Notes: generated by a model from the letters alone, not told the origin. 49,953 bases of DNA from an uncultured Granulosicoccaceae bacterium (GCA_938041955.1 CALISD010000131.1:1-49953), one strand, 5' to 3'. Shown: positions 35,220 to 45,006, counted from the first letter of the stretch. Made by a program: numbers and translations.

Positions 35220-36225
35220 ACCAAATCTCCTTTAAAGCCTACAACCATAGTTAAGACTCACTTCTAATATATCAATGATCTTGGAAATTTAGAGCAATGA
35301 CATCACACGTTGCATTTACTCACGCAAATTCGAGCGACAATAAATACTGTAAACATACAGCGAACAACGATTAGCACTTCGCACTGCACACTTTAAGTAT
35401 AGATAGAACAATCAACTCATGCATCTTAAAGTTTGCGTCACGAGCTAATGAAAGCCTATTCATAAAGAATAAACATACTTTATGTCACGCAATAAACTGA
35501 ATGAATGAATTTGCATAATCAACAGGAATAGTAATAAGCTTGCGTTGCAAATATTCCTCTGTCGCAACCTATATTCGCTAACGCAATATGCACCTGATTA
35601 GTAAAGACGAGTGTAAGCGATCAAGAATTTCGATTGGTTATTCTCTATCCTATAACTTTGGCTTGACGTGTCATTGATTAATAAAGCGTCTGCAAGGACT
35701 GTCACGGTTTTTTTGCACTCGGCGCTTTGGAGGCAGACAAAAAACTATATTCGGAAAGTAATCAATACTATCGCTGCCTATCTCCAACCATTCGACAACC
35801 TAACAAACGCAGCGTCATTGATCACTCAATCGCTACGGGTGATAACTGAAAAGATACTTGAAAAACTGTCGGGACAGGCAGTCTATATGGCGCGTCGATT
35901 TATCTGATATTCTGGCTGAACGTACTTCCTCGGAGCCTTCAGCCAAACCACTTTTTGATTGCAGATCTATCGCAACAGAGCTTCCGAACAGCCTTAAACC
36001 GGCACACTTCGCCAGCACCATTTTTAAGAGTCAACCCGGACACTCAATCTGTACTGAATCGCGGTACTGATGACTGGCCGAACCTAATCAATGCAACGGA
36101 ACAAGCTTTGCATTGGGAAAAGGTTGAACCTACGAGCGCAGACACCAAATGTTACTTCGATTTGCCGCCTCACTGCCGTTAATACCCTTTGTTGTGGGCC
36201 TTCAGGCCCGACGCGGAGAATAAAA
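35220..36225. other. 1-kb AT-rich region without a supportable gene
   Basis: The longest apparent non-coding stretch. Its left 400 bases probably carry the promoter and leader of the cold-shock gene. A GTG-initiated frame of 79 codons at 35668-35907 and two shorter frames at 35858-36182 overlap one another and show no motifs or good ribosome sites. A hairpin GGGCC-TTCA-GGCCC (36196-36209) sits just before the ribosome site of the next gene. Confidence 0.5.
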
Positions 36226-36705
36226 ATGCAAAAATTGACACTGACCACACTTCTGGCCTTCTGCACCGTTGCCTTATCTGCCTGTGGCGGAAATGGTGAG
36301 CCATCGGCCACAGAAAGCCTTAACAGCTCGCTACCCGGACTTATCCAGGCTGACGATTCGTCTCCTGACACTGACGGCGACGGTCGTTCAAACAGCGCCG
36401 AGGGTACAGATGACCTCGATGGCGACGGAGTCCCAAACTACCTTGACCTCGACAGCGACGGCGATTCCATCTCCGATGCCCACGAGTACAACCACCCCTG
36501 TGAAGCTAAGTTTGCAGAAACACGGGAAAAGTATGGCGCTGCCACTGAGCATCGCGAATTCCCGGAGCTGTCAGAGCGCGTTCCACTGATCGTCACGGAA
36601 CACTGGTATGCCGACTTCGGCACTATTGTGCGCTTTACCTCAATGGAAACAGAAGACTTCTGCACCGTTGTTGAAGAGCAAAACACCACCGTTTGGGCTA
36701 ACTGA
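36226..36705 (+). CDS. Asp-rich calcium-binding-type lipoprotein
   Basis: A 159-residue lipoprotein with lipobox ALSAC (Cys20). Residues about 44-90 carry three thrombospondin type 3-like calcium motifs (DTDGDGRSN, DLDGDGVPN, DSDGDSISD), typical of extracellular Ca-binding proteins. The C-terminal 70 residues hold two cysteines (HPC, DFC) and match no domain I know. The ATG at 36226 is preceded by GGAG; an in-frame upstream extension lacks a ribosome site and would bury the signal peptide. Transcribed alone, with a clear terminator after it. Confidence 0.8.
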   Translation: MQKLTLTTLLAFCTVALSACGGNGEPSATESLNSSLPGLIQADDSSPDTDGDGRSNSAEGTDDLDGDGVPNYLDLDSDGDSISDAHEYNHPCEAKFAETREKYGAATEHREFPELSERVPLIVTEHWYADFGTIVRFTSMETEDFCTVVEEQNTTVWAN

Positions 36706-36728
36706 GCCCCCTCACGAAGTAAGAATTC

Positions 36729-36758
36729 CTCAGGTCACTGCCCACGAAGTGACCTGAG
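36729..36758 (+). terminator. stem-loop terminator after the Asp-rich lipoprotein
   Basis: CTCAGGTCACT (36729-36739) and AGTGACCTGAG (36748-36758) make a perfect 11-bp stem with an 8-base loop, followed by TGCTTTACCTT. Confidence 0.6.
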
Positions 36759-36842
36759 TGCTTTACCTTATTCTATCGACTGCCCCATCCGTCTGGGTTA
36801 CTGTGAATCCCTGCTCGATTTCACGCCACCGGACTCACTAGC

Positions 36843-38033
36843 TTGCCACGCACGATTTATCTCCTCACTGCCTGTCAGGCATACATGTTCATCTGCTCGT
36901 CCCTGCTGATCACGGTATCAGCACTTATCGGCCTGGATCTAGCGGAAAACAAGGCACTTGCTACTCTGCCACTGGCACTACAATTTATTGCAGTAATGAC
37001 CTGTAGCATCCCGGCTTCACTGGCGATGGGTCGATGGGGTCGTCGCAACGGCTTCCTGTTTGCTGCTTGTATTGGAATAACCGGTGCCTGCCTGGCTTTG
37101 CTGGCAATCTACGCGCACTCGCTGTGGATCTTCTGCCTCGCCACTTTTTGCTTTGGCAGCTTTACCGCTTTTGGCAACTACTACAGATTCACAGCGCCCG
37201 AGATTGTCCCCGCTGAAAAAAAGAACGTAGCGATTTCCTGGGTAATGGCAGGTGGCGTAGTCGCGGCTTTCATTGGCCCTAACCTGGCACGCTGGAGCCA
37301 AAACATGCTGGAGATCTCTATATACGCTGGCGCATTTGTCATTGTAATTGGCGTATATCTGTTGTCTCTACTCACCGTGACCTTCATGGACTTGCCAAAA
37401 CCCGTGGCCAAAAAACACGGCACATCACCAAGCCGACCGCTGTTACAGATAATGGCTCAGCCGGTATTTATTGTCGCCTGCCTGTGCGCGACACTCGGCT
37501 ACGCCACTATGAACCTGGTGATGACTGCCACTCCACTGGCCATGCATTCTCATGAAATGGCTTTTAGCGACACTGCTTTCGTTATTCAGTGGCATGTGGT
37601 GGCGATGTTTGCACCGTCTTTTGTCACCGGAAATTTGATCAACTACTTTGGCATTAGCAAAGTGTTGTTGGCGGGAGCTCTGCTGTGCCTGCTTTGTGTG
37701 ATCGTGAACCTTACCGGTGAGTCGGTATGGCATTTCTGGGCTGCGTTAGTTTTACTTGGCCTGGGTTGGAACTTTTTGTTTGTCGGTGGCACGACGCTAT
37801 TGACCGAGTGTTACGCAGAGGCTGAGAAAAGTAAAACCCAGGCAGCAAACGACTTTATCGTATTCAGCACAGTATCGGTCACCGCACTATCATCGGGCGT
37901 GCTGCATCACCATCTTGGATGGAGCGTGGTCAATCTATCTGTACTACCGTTTATTTTGCTGTGTGGCATGAGCGCAATATGGTTAACGACACAAAAAAAA
38001 GCCGAAACACCGATTGAGATCCACGTAAAATAG
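36843..38033 (+). CDS. ccoA: CcoA-like MFS copper importer
   Basis: A 396-residue major facilitator protein with 12 predicted membrane segments. It contains M223-N-L-V-M227 and H251-V-V-A-M255. The 24-residue distance between the motifs equals that between the M233xxxM237 and H261xxxM265 copper motifs of Rhodobacter CcoA, which imports copper for cbb3 oxidase. The sequences MTATPLAMHSHEM and VIQWHVVAMFAPSF also belong to this subfamily. The next two genes, PCu(A)C and SCO, are copper chaperones, which supports the call. The start is a TTG at 36843 with a weak ribosome site; an ATG at residue 15 is the alternative. Confidence 0.8.
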   Translation: MPRTIYLLTACQAYMFICSSLLITVSALIGLDLAENKALATLPLALQFIAVMTCSIPASLAMGRWGRRNGFLFAACIGITGACLALLAIYAHSLWIFCLATFCFGSFTAFGNYYRFTAPEIVPAEKKNVAISWVMAGGVVAAFIGPNLARWSQNMLEISIYAGAFVIVIGVYLLSLLTVTFMDLPKPVAKKHGTSPSRPLLQIMAQPVFIVACLCATLGYATMNLVMTATPLAMHSHEMAFSDTAFVIQWHVVAMFAPSFVTGNLINYFGISKVLLAGALLCLLCVIVNLTGESVWHFWAALVLLGLGWNFLFVGGTTLLTECYAEAEKSKTQAANDFIVFSTVSVTALSSGVLHHHLGWSVVNLSVLPFILLCGMSAIWLTTQKKAETPIEIHVK

Positions 38034-38072
38034 CGCAATCAATTGCCACTTCCCAATCGTTAACACCTTACG

Positions 38073-38594
38073 ATGAATAAATTACTGACAGGCCTTGCTC
38101 TAACCCCGTTTCTCATGTGCGGCACGGCCACAATTGCGGCAGACAATATTACGATCGCTGAGCATACTGCCTGGGTCAGAGCGACCCCACCGGGGACCAG
38201 CACCTCTGCCATTTACCTAACCCTTATGAATCATGGTAAAAACAACACTAAGTTAACCTCAGCCACTGCCACTATTTCTGAAAGACTTGAGTTACACACT
38301 CATAGTGTTGTAAACGGCATGATGAAAATGCAGCAAATACCCTTCATTGACTTACCGGCAGGCGGGACCGTTGAACTTAAACCACACGGCAACCACATTA
38401 TGGTTTTTAACCTTGCCGCGCCGCTGGTGGCTGGAGACACTGTGGAGCTGAATCTGTTATTTGACAATCAGCAAGAGCTCTTAGTGGTTGTTCCAGTTGC
38501 AAAAAATACACCTCAATCTTCGCAAGATCAGCACAGCGATAGTGAACATAACATGAAGAAACCAGTACAAAATAAACAACCTAAATCGCATTGA
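38073..38594 (+). CDS. periplasmic copper chaperone PCu(A)C
   Basis: Binds Cu(I) in the periplasm and delivers it towards the CuA site of cytochrome oxidase or to SCO. The 173-residue product has a signal peptide (cleavage near IAA, residue 23) and the exact H-x10-M-x21-H-x-M motif: H75, M86, H108 and M110. A His/Met/Lys-rich tail after residue 150 could hold extra copper. It lies 39 bases after the CcoA-like gene and 30 bases before the SCO gene. Confidence 0.93.
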   Translation: MNKLLTGLALTPFLMCGTATIAADNITIAEHTAWVRATPPGTSTSAIYLTLMNHGKNNTKLTSATATISERLELHTHSVVNGMMKMQQIPFIDLPAGGTVELKPHGNHIMVFNLAAPLVAGDTVELNLLFDNQQELLVVVPVAKNTPQSSQDQHSDSEHNMKKPVQNKQPKSH

Positions 38595-38624
38595 TAAACG
38601 CAACTAGCAGATCAAGTAATCACA

Positions 38625-39242
38625 TTGAATAAATTCTCACTCATAGCTATTGCCATCGTCGCAATGGCCGCCGGTTTGTGGTTTGGTACAAAACAAACCA
38701 ACCCGGACTTAAGCGCACTTTCAGGCTTCTCCTTCCCCAACCCTGAACAGCTTGTCGACATTGACTTAATCAATCACGATCGTGAACCACTAACCGCTTC
38801 GAGCTTCAAGGACAAGTGGACATTCATTTACGTTGGTTACACCTTCTGCCCTGACGCATGCCCGATGGCGCTCACCACGTTAAACCAACTCAGCACGCTA
38901 CTGGATAAAAAAACAGAACAGCAGGCAGAAACATTACTGGTTTCCGTGGACCCGGAGCGCGATACGCCAGAGCACATGAAAAACTACGTCAAGTACTTTA
39001 ACCAAGGCTTCAGCGCAGCCACAGGCACACCAGAGGCAATCCGGCACTTCGCAGATCAGGTCAGTGCGGTCTACTCACTACCTGACGATAAAACTGATCC
39101 AAATTACCTGGTAGACCACTCTTCCTCGATTATTCTGATCAATCCCGATGCCGCGGTGCAAGCTATCTTCACTCCGCCGCAAGACGCCGCAACACTCGCA
39201 AATGACTTTGAGTTACTGGTGGCACACTACAAATCGCGATAG
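38625..39242 (+). CDS. SCO1/SenC family copper/thiol protein
   Basis: An assembly factor for the CuA or CuB site of cytochrome oxidases, anchored in the inner membrane and facing the periplasm. The 205-residue protein, from TTG 38625, has an N-terminal helix (4-20), a thioredoxin fold and the copper motif C75-PDA-C79 in YTFCPDACPMAL. The distal His is in LVDHSSSI. Third gene of the copper cassette. Confidence 0.93.
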   Translation: MNKFSLIAIAIVAMAAGLWFGTKQTNPDLSALSGFSFPNPEQLVDIDLINHDREPLTASSFKDKWTFIYVGYTFCPDACPMALTTLNQLSTLLDKKTEQQAETLLVSVDPERDTPEHMKNYVKYFNQGFSAATGTPEAIRHFADQVSAVYSLPDDKTDPNYLVDHSSSIILINPDAAVQAIFTPPQDAATLANDFELLVAHYKSR

Positions 39243-39288
39243 CATGAGTGAATGCAAGGTGTAACGTTGACAAAGAGTATCGATCATC

Positions 39289-40494
39289 ATGGTAGTTAAA
39301 GACCTCGAGACATTCATCGTTGGCAATCCCCCTCCACACAAAGGAGGTAGATACTTTATTTTTGTAAAACTAACCACTGACGATGGCATAACCGGGCTCG
39401 GTGAGGTGTACAACGCGACCTTCGCACCTTCAGTCATCAAACACATGATTGACGATGTGTTCAGCTCTCATGTAGAAAACACCGACCCATTCAAAATCGA
39501 AACCCTGTGGCGCAACGTGTATGGACGCGGCTACTCGATGCGCCCTGACATCTCGTTAATGGGGGTGCTGAGTGGTCTTGAAACCGCCCTGTGGGATATC
39601 ATCGGCAAAGCCACTGGCAAACCCGTCTACGATTTACTCGGCGGTTGTGTAAACGAAAAAATAAGAACTTACACCTATATTTACCCGCCAGATAACATTG
39701 ATGCCAACAGCGCACATCCTGTTTATAGTGATCCGGACGTCGCTGCAGCCAGAGCATTGGAGTATGTTAACCAGGGATTCACCGCAGTAAAGTTCGACCC
39801 GGCCGGGGCATACACAACGTTTGATCCTCATCAGCCGGACCTTGAATCTATCAAACGTAGTGAGGCGTTTGTTAAAACAATCCGCGAGGCTGTCGGCACC
39901 AAAGCTGACCTGTTGTTTGGTACTCACGGCCAATTCACAACGTCGGGTGCCATTCGCCTCGCAGCAGTGCTTGAGTCGTCTGATCCACTTTGGTTCGAGG
40001 AACCCGTACCACCCGAAAGGCCAGAAGAGATGGCACGCGTGGCGCGCCAAACCACCATACCCATAGCGACCGGCGAACGACTCACCACCAAGTACGAATT
40101 TGCCCGAGTACTCGAACTACAAGCCGCATCTATCCTCCAACCAGCAATCGGGCGTGTCGGCGGGATTCTTGAAGCAAAAAAGATTGCCGCTATGGCAGAG
40201 GCCAGTTACGCACAAATTGCACCACACTTGTATTGCGGGCCGGTCGAAGGGGCAGCCAATATTCAACTGGCCGCTTGCAGCCCTAATTTGCTTATCCTCG
40301 AGAGCATTGAAACCTGGGACGGTTTTCACAATGAACTCCTGCAGCAACCTATCGTCTGGGAGGACGGCTACATTATTCCCTCGAGAGAGCCGGGCCTCGG
40401 TATCGAACTGAATGAATCGGTTGCCAGAAACCATCCCTACCATGAAGATCAACTTCATCTGCAGCCCAAAGATCGCCCCTATCTACCTCAATAG
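39289..40494 (+). CDS. mandelate racemase/muconate lactonizing family (enolase superfamily) protein
   Basis: A 401-residue enolase-superfamily enzyme, probably acting on a sugar acid. N-terminal capping domain residues include GGRYFIFVKLTTDDGITGLGEV. The barrel has LSGLETALWDIIGKATGKPVYDLLGG, FTAVKFDPAG, WFEEPVPPE (metal Glu), IATGERL (metal Glu) and QIAPHLYCGP (general-acid His). At the position of the first metal ligand the sequence reads LLFGTHGQF rather than the D-F-H-G type of galactonate dehydratase. This looks like a subfamily feature, since the rest is well conserved. The substrate is unknown. It lies 46 bases after the SCO gene but is functionally unrelated to copper. Confidence 0.85.
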   Translation: MVVKDLETFIVGNPPPHKGGRYFIFVKLTTDDGITGLGEVYNATFAPSVIKHMIDDVFSSHVENTDPFKIETLWRNVYGRGYSMRPDISLMGVLSGLETALWDIIGKATGKPVYDLLGGCVNEKIRTYTYIYPPDNIDANSAHPVYSDPDVAAARALEYVNQGFTAVKFDPAGAYTTFDPHQPDLESIKRSEAFVKTIREAVGTKADLLFGTHGQFTTSGAIRLAAVLESSDPLWFEEPVPPERPEEMARVARQTTIPIATGERLTTKYEFARVLELQAASILQPAIGRVGGILEAKKIAAMAEASYAQIAPHLYCGPVEGAANIQLAACSPNLLILESIETWDGFHNELLQQPIVWEDGYIIPSREPGLGIELNESVARNHPYHEDQLHLQPKDRPYLPQ

Positions 40495-40683
40495 CAAAGA
40501 AATTGCCAAACACCTGACAACTCAGATCTTTGTAACATCACGACTGTGAAGTAGATCAAACAAACTCGATTACTCCCCTAAAGAGGTTGTGCCTTCCTGC
40601 CACTACCTGTCCCGGATCCGTGCATTAACGGAAGCCGACGTTCGACCTAATTTTCGACGATGTACCTTGGGGATACTTGCCAG

Positions 40684-43600
40684 ATGGTTACTCGCCTTTC
40701 ACTGCGCACTTTCATCAGCGCAACCATATTGTGCCTTTTTACTTTACATCCTGTTTGGGCAGACGACACAGAAATATTTTTCAACTCAGTGACGGATTCT
40801 GAGACGCAACCTAATTTGTTGTTCGTCATTGATGGATCTGGCTCCATGGGCTGGTACGACTGCGCTGACACGTCGATACCACCCAGTACCACAAACTGTA
40901 ACGACGGCACACCAAGTGGCACTACAACACGTCTTGAGCGCATGGTAAGCGCAATGGAAAACGTGTTGGAAAACACCAGCAACATCAACATCGGCCTGAT
41001 GAGATTCAGTCATTCAAACAGCGGTGCACGGGTGCTGTATCCAGTCAGTGATATTGATCAGCAGTTCTGCAACGATGAGCCCTGTGGTGATAGTTACGTG
41101 TTTGACGCCCAGTCGAGCGTCTCCGCGTCTACCGACGATGCCTTTGAAGCGGCTGGAAATGGAGAAGTGTTTGTCAGCGAGCAATTTGTACCCGCTACCA
41201 CCTACGATGGTGACCAGACCGCAAGCGTCACCGCACTGCGTTTTCCAACGCTGCTGATTCCACAAGGGGCTACCATTGTCGATGCTCGTATCGACTTTAC
41301 ATCAGTTTCAGATTCTGATGACTACTCCGACTTAACATTTTCAGTTGAAGACACAGGCGACGCGCAACCCTACACCACTGCATACAACTCGATCACCAAT
41401 CGAACCTGGGCCTACAACACTGTGCCATGGAACAATGTTCCAGCCTGGACTAACAACAGCACAATCGAATCACCCAACTTAGCCACCTTGATTCATCGTG
41501 TGGTCAACAAGACAGACTGGTGCGGTGGTAATGCAGCCAGTATTTCCATGCGCGGCTCGGGGAGTCGATTAGCCGCTGCATTCGATAGAGGCGCCAGCGA
41601 TGGCCCGGTACTGAGAGTCAAATATCGACTGGCAAATATCCCGGACACCGGCGGATGCACTACCAGCACGATACTACAGGCTGTTAATTCCAATGAAGGC
41701 GATGCAAGAGAAGTGCTTCTTGGTAGTAACAAAGACAACGTATCTCTAAGCACAAACAGACAACGGGTCTGGGATAAGCATATGTCCGGGTTTTCGTTCG
41801 AAGATGTGAATATCCCACAGGGCTCTAAAATAAAACAAGCCACGCTTACGATGACTACGTTCGTGGCCAATCGTAATTCAGGCGATATGACTATCGGTAT
41901 TTCATTAGAGAACAATGCAAGCCCAACGGCTTTTTCAACTGATAACAAAGATCTTACCGACCGCACCAAAACGTCAAGCGTTACCTGGGACAATATACCG
42001 ACAGGCCACAATACCATTGCGAACTCACCTGATATCGGGCCGTTAATAGAAACGATTATCGACAATGGCGACTGGGCAGAAGGAAATCGAATCAACTTGT
42101 TTTTAGAAAAAAACGGTGGCGGCGGAACTACGGAGCGTAATTTCTACTCGTATAACAAGGACAATACCCGCGCAGCCCGGCTATCTATCACCTACTTTGC
42201 GCAAATTACAAAAGCGAGTGATCAAATCAGCGGTCCGGTAACGGATGTCAGAACAAAAATTCGTGAGCAACTCAATGATATGGTTGCCGCTCACGGCACA
42301 CCAACGCTCGGTGCGCTACTTGAAGCCAAAAGATACTTCGCTGGTGAAGCAATGGACTACGGGAAAACTCGCAGTGCCACTGGCAATTACGACGAACGCT
42401 ACTCAAGGGTTTCGCATCCGGATAGTTATACCGGTGGTACGCTCAACCGCAACGCCAATTGCAATGCGAACGCCTTAAACGGCGCGGATTGTTGGGACGA
42501 ATCCATAAGCGGATCACCTACGTATGTATCACCCTTCGAGCATGAATGTCAGTCAAACCATATTGTACTGCTCACAGACGGCGTACCTTCAACAGATGCA
42601 ACCGCTGTCACCGCTGCTGAAGCATTGACCGATAAAACGTGTGCCACATCGAATCAGTCAGGCGAAACTTGCGGCGAGGAATTTGCCCTTTATCTGAATA
42701 CCACAGATTTTAATACCACCCTGCCCGGTGACCAGACGATCAGTACTCACACTATCGGGTTTAACCTCGACATACCCTGGTTAGAGGACATTGCAGCGAA
42801 GGGTGGCGGTAATTACTACACGGCCTCTTCAGCAGCAGACTTGACTGATGCCGTATCCAACATCGTCGCCAAGGTTCATAACGTTGATACCACCTTTGTT
42901 GCCCCTGGCGCTACGATCGATCAGTTTTCAAGATTATCCCACAGAAAAGATGTCTATCTGGCGCTGTTTCAACCGAGCTTGAAACCCAGTTGGGGCGGCA
43001 ACCTTAAGCGCTACGACCTTGAGGGTAGCCCCCCTGCGCTATACGACGCCAGCGAGCCACCGATCCTAGCGGTCGATCCAACCACTGGAGCCTTCAACGC
43101 AGACGCAAAAAGCTATTGGTCACTAGAAGCCGATGGCAACGATACTTTAGCCGGTGGAGCAGCATCAATGCTGGTTCCCGACGATCGAACCTTAGTGACT
43201 TCTATCGGTGGCAATGCGGATCTGTTTTCAGCTGGAAATAGTATCAAGACAACCAACAACAACCTGACTTCGTCGCACCTGGGCGCGGTCGATGCTCAAG
43301 AGCGGGCATTGATGATCGATTGGATACGCGGGATCGATACCACTGACGAGGATGTCGATGGAGACACGACAGAAATTCGCACCGGCATTATCGGCGATCC
43401 CTTACACTCCCGACCAGTCATAGTGACCTACGCGGGCACAGCAGATAACCCTGACGCAAAATCAGTCGTATTTTTTGGCACCAATGACGGTTTTTTACAC
43501 GCAATAGACTCAGAGAGCGGTGAAGAGCTTTTTGCCTTCATGCCTGAAGAGTTACTGCCTAATACAAGAATTTTTTATGACAACGACCCGATATCTCGCA

Positions 43601-44946
43601 ACGAGCCACGCCCTTACGGACTGGATGGCAACATAACGTTGCGTCTCGTAGACAACGATAAGAATGGAGTCATCGACGATGGCGACGAAGCCACGCTATA
43701 CATCGGCATGCGTCGCGGCGGTCGAAATTATTACGCGCTTAATATCAGTGATATCACAAGCCCCAAGTACCTACCTGACATTGCCGGCGGTGAGAGCAAA
43801 TTTCAGGAATTAGGTGAATCCTGGTCGAAGCCGACTTTGGCAACCATAAAAGTTGGAAACGAAAATAAAAAGGTACTGATTTTCGCGGGAGGCTACGACA
43901 ACGCCCAGGATGATAAAAGCCTGAGAAGCACAGACAGCGTCGGGCGGGCCATTTACATTGTGGACGCTGACGACCTGACTACGACCTACTGGGTTGGCAG
44001 CGGAAATTCTGCCGATGCTGCAGCTAATGCTGCGACAGAGTATTTCATTGACATGCAATATAGCTTTCCCTCCGATGTACAGGTGGTCAAAACCGACAAA
44101 GATAACCTCGCATCGCAGATCTATGTGGGTGACACCGGCGGGCGACTATGGAGATTCGACATCAACAACGGTGAAACCAGCGGCTCTGCCTTAGTAGACG
44201 GTGGCATTATTGCTGATCTTGGAACAGACAATGAAGCAAGTAATGCACGGAGATTCTTCCATGCACCCGATCTATCCCTGTCACGAATAGACGGTAAGCA
44301 AGTAATCAATATTGCCATCGGCTCGGGCTACCAGGCACACCCGCTGAACACTACGATCAGTGACAACTTCTATCTAATCCGCTATCCGTTCAAAGCAACG
44401 GGTAACTATGGAATAGCTAAAGATTCTACTTATCGCCCCATCACCATGGATGATCTATTTGACACTACCAACAATAAAATCCAACAAGGAACACCTGAAG
44501 AAATCACAGACGCACAGGAAAAACTTGCAGCCAGCAAGGGCTGGTTCATTAACATGGAACGTAGCGGTGAAAAAGTTCTAGGTTCATCAACAACGCTAAA
44601 CAGTGTGGTGAAATTCATCAGCTACGTACCCAGCTTTGCAGAATCAGGATGCGAACCCGATATCGGGAGGAGCTTTTATTGGTCAGTGAACCTCTCCGAT
44701 GGCAGCCCCAATGATCCTGACTATGACGAGAGCGACACTACCAACAATGGCGGTGTACTGACAAAAGACGATCGTTACACCTTGATTCCAGGTGGTGGCA
44801 TTGCACCGCCGGTGCAAACTATATTCGTCGCTTCGGAGGATACAAATACAATTACTCCGACCGATATTTCAGGCACAAATATATTACGCGAGGGTGACAC
44901 CGATAGTCTGGTCAAACGATGGTACTGGTCGGAGTATCCTGAATAA
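40684..44946 (+). CDS. pilY1: PilY1-like type IV pilus tip/biogenesis protein with split VWA domain
   Basis: A 1420-residue protein with a signal peptide (cleavage after VWA, about residue 27). The VWA metal site DGSGS is at residues 50-54, but the rest of the VWA domain (HGTPTLGALLEA at about 536, HIVLLTDGVPS at about 628) comes only after two related beta-sandwich modules at about 176-317 and 331-507. The PilC-type beta-propeller is at about 900-1330, starting IIGDPLHSRPVIV and VVFFGTNDGFLHAID, with a calcium loop DNDKNGVIDDGDE. PilY1 helps pilus extension and adhesion. The ATG at 40684 is preferred over 40660 because it gives a proper signal peptide. No minor pilin genes are adjacent. Confidence 0.9.
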   Translation: MVTRLSLRTFISATILCLFTLHPVWADDTEIFFNSVTDSETQPNLLFVIDGSGSMGWYDCADTSIPPSTTNCNDGTPSGTTTRLERMVSAMENVLENTSNINIGLMRFSHSNSGARVLYPVSDIDQQFCNDEPCGDSYVFDAQSSVSASTDDAFEAAGNGEVFVSEQFVPATTYDGDQTASVTALRFPTLLIPQGATIVDARIDFTSVSDSDDYSDLTFSVEDTGDAQPYTTAYNSITNRTWAYNTVPWNNVPAWTNNSTIESPNLATLIHRVVNKTDWCGGNAASISMRGSGSRLAAAFDRGASDGPVLRVKYRLANIPDTGGCTTSTILQAVNSNEGDAREVLLGSNKDNVSLSTNRQRVWDKHMSGFSFEDVNIPQGSKIKQATLTMTTFVANRNSGDMTIGISLENNASPTAFSTDNKDLTDRTKTSSVTWDNIPTGHNTIANSPDIGPLIETIIDNGDWAEGNRINLFLEKNGGGGTTERNFYSYNKDNTRAARLSITYFAQITKASDQISGPVTDVRTKIREQLNDMVAAHGTPTLGALLEAKRYFAGEAMDYGKTRSATGNYDERYSRVSHPDSYTGGTLNRNANCNANALNGADCWDESISGSPTYVSPFEHECQSNHIVLLTDGVPSTDATAVTAAEALTDKTCATSNQSGETCGEEFALYLNTTDFNTTLPGDQTISTHTIGFNLDIPWLEDIAAKGGGNYYTASSAADLTDAVSNIVAKVHNVDTTFVAPGATIDQFSRLSHRKDVYLALFQPSLKPSWGGNLKRYDLEGSPPALYDASEPPILAVDPTTGAFNADAKSYWSLEADGNDTLAGGAASMLVPDDRTLVTSIGGNADLFSAGNSIKTTNNNLTSSHLGAVDAQERALMIDWIRGIDTTDEDVDGDTTEIRTGIIGDPLHSRPVIVTYAGTADNPDAKSVVFFGTNDGFLHAIDSESGEELFAFMPEELLPNTRIFYDNDPISRNEPRPYGLDGNITLRLVDNDKNGVIDDGDEATLYIGMRRGGRNYYALNISDITSPKYLPDIAGGESKFQELGESWSKPTLATIKVGNENKKVLIFAGGYDNAQDDKSLRSTDSVGRAIYIVDADDLTTTYWVGSGNSADAAANAATEYFIDMQYSFPSDVQVVKTDKDNLASQIYVGDTGGRLWRFDINNGETSGSALVDGGIIADLGTDNEASNARRFFHAPDLSLSRIDGKQVINIAIGSGYQAHPLNTTISDNFYLIRYPFKATGNYGIAKDSTYRPITMDDLFDTTNNKIQQGTPEEITDAQEKLAASKGWFINMERSGEKVLGSSTTLNSVVKFISYVPSFAESGCEPDIGRSFYWSVNLSDGSPNDPDYDESDTTNNGGVLTKDDRYTLIPGGGIAPPVQTIFVASEDTNTITPTDISGTNILREGDTDSLVKRWYWSEYPE

Positions 44947-44977
44947 ACCCTCCTGACAGCATCCTTAATCAACCAAT

Positions 44978-45006
44978 CGCCGATTTGCCAAAACTGCAAG
45001 TCGGCG
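44978..45006 (+). terminator. stem-loop terminator after pilY1
   Basis: CGCCGATTTGC (44978-44988) pairs with GCAAGTCGGCG (44996-45006), 11 pairs with one G-U, loop CAAAACT, followed by TGAATTTTAC. Confidence 0.6.

Noticed and set aside
35668..35907. GTG-initiated 79-codon frame in the 1-kb gap.
   Set aside because: No ribosome site or homology can be seen; described as part of the non-coding region.
40667..40682. Sigma-54-like sequence TTGGGGATACTTGCC before pilY1.
   Set aside because: The distance between GG and GC is 8 bases instead of the required 10, and it is too close to the start codon.
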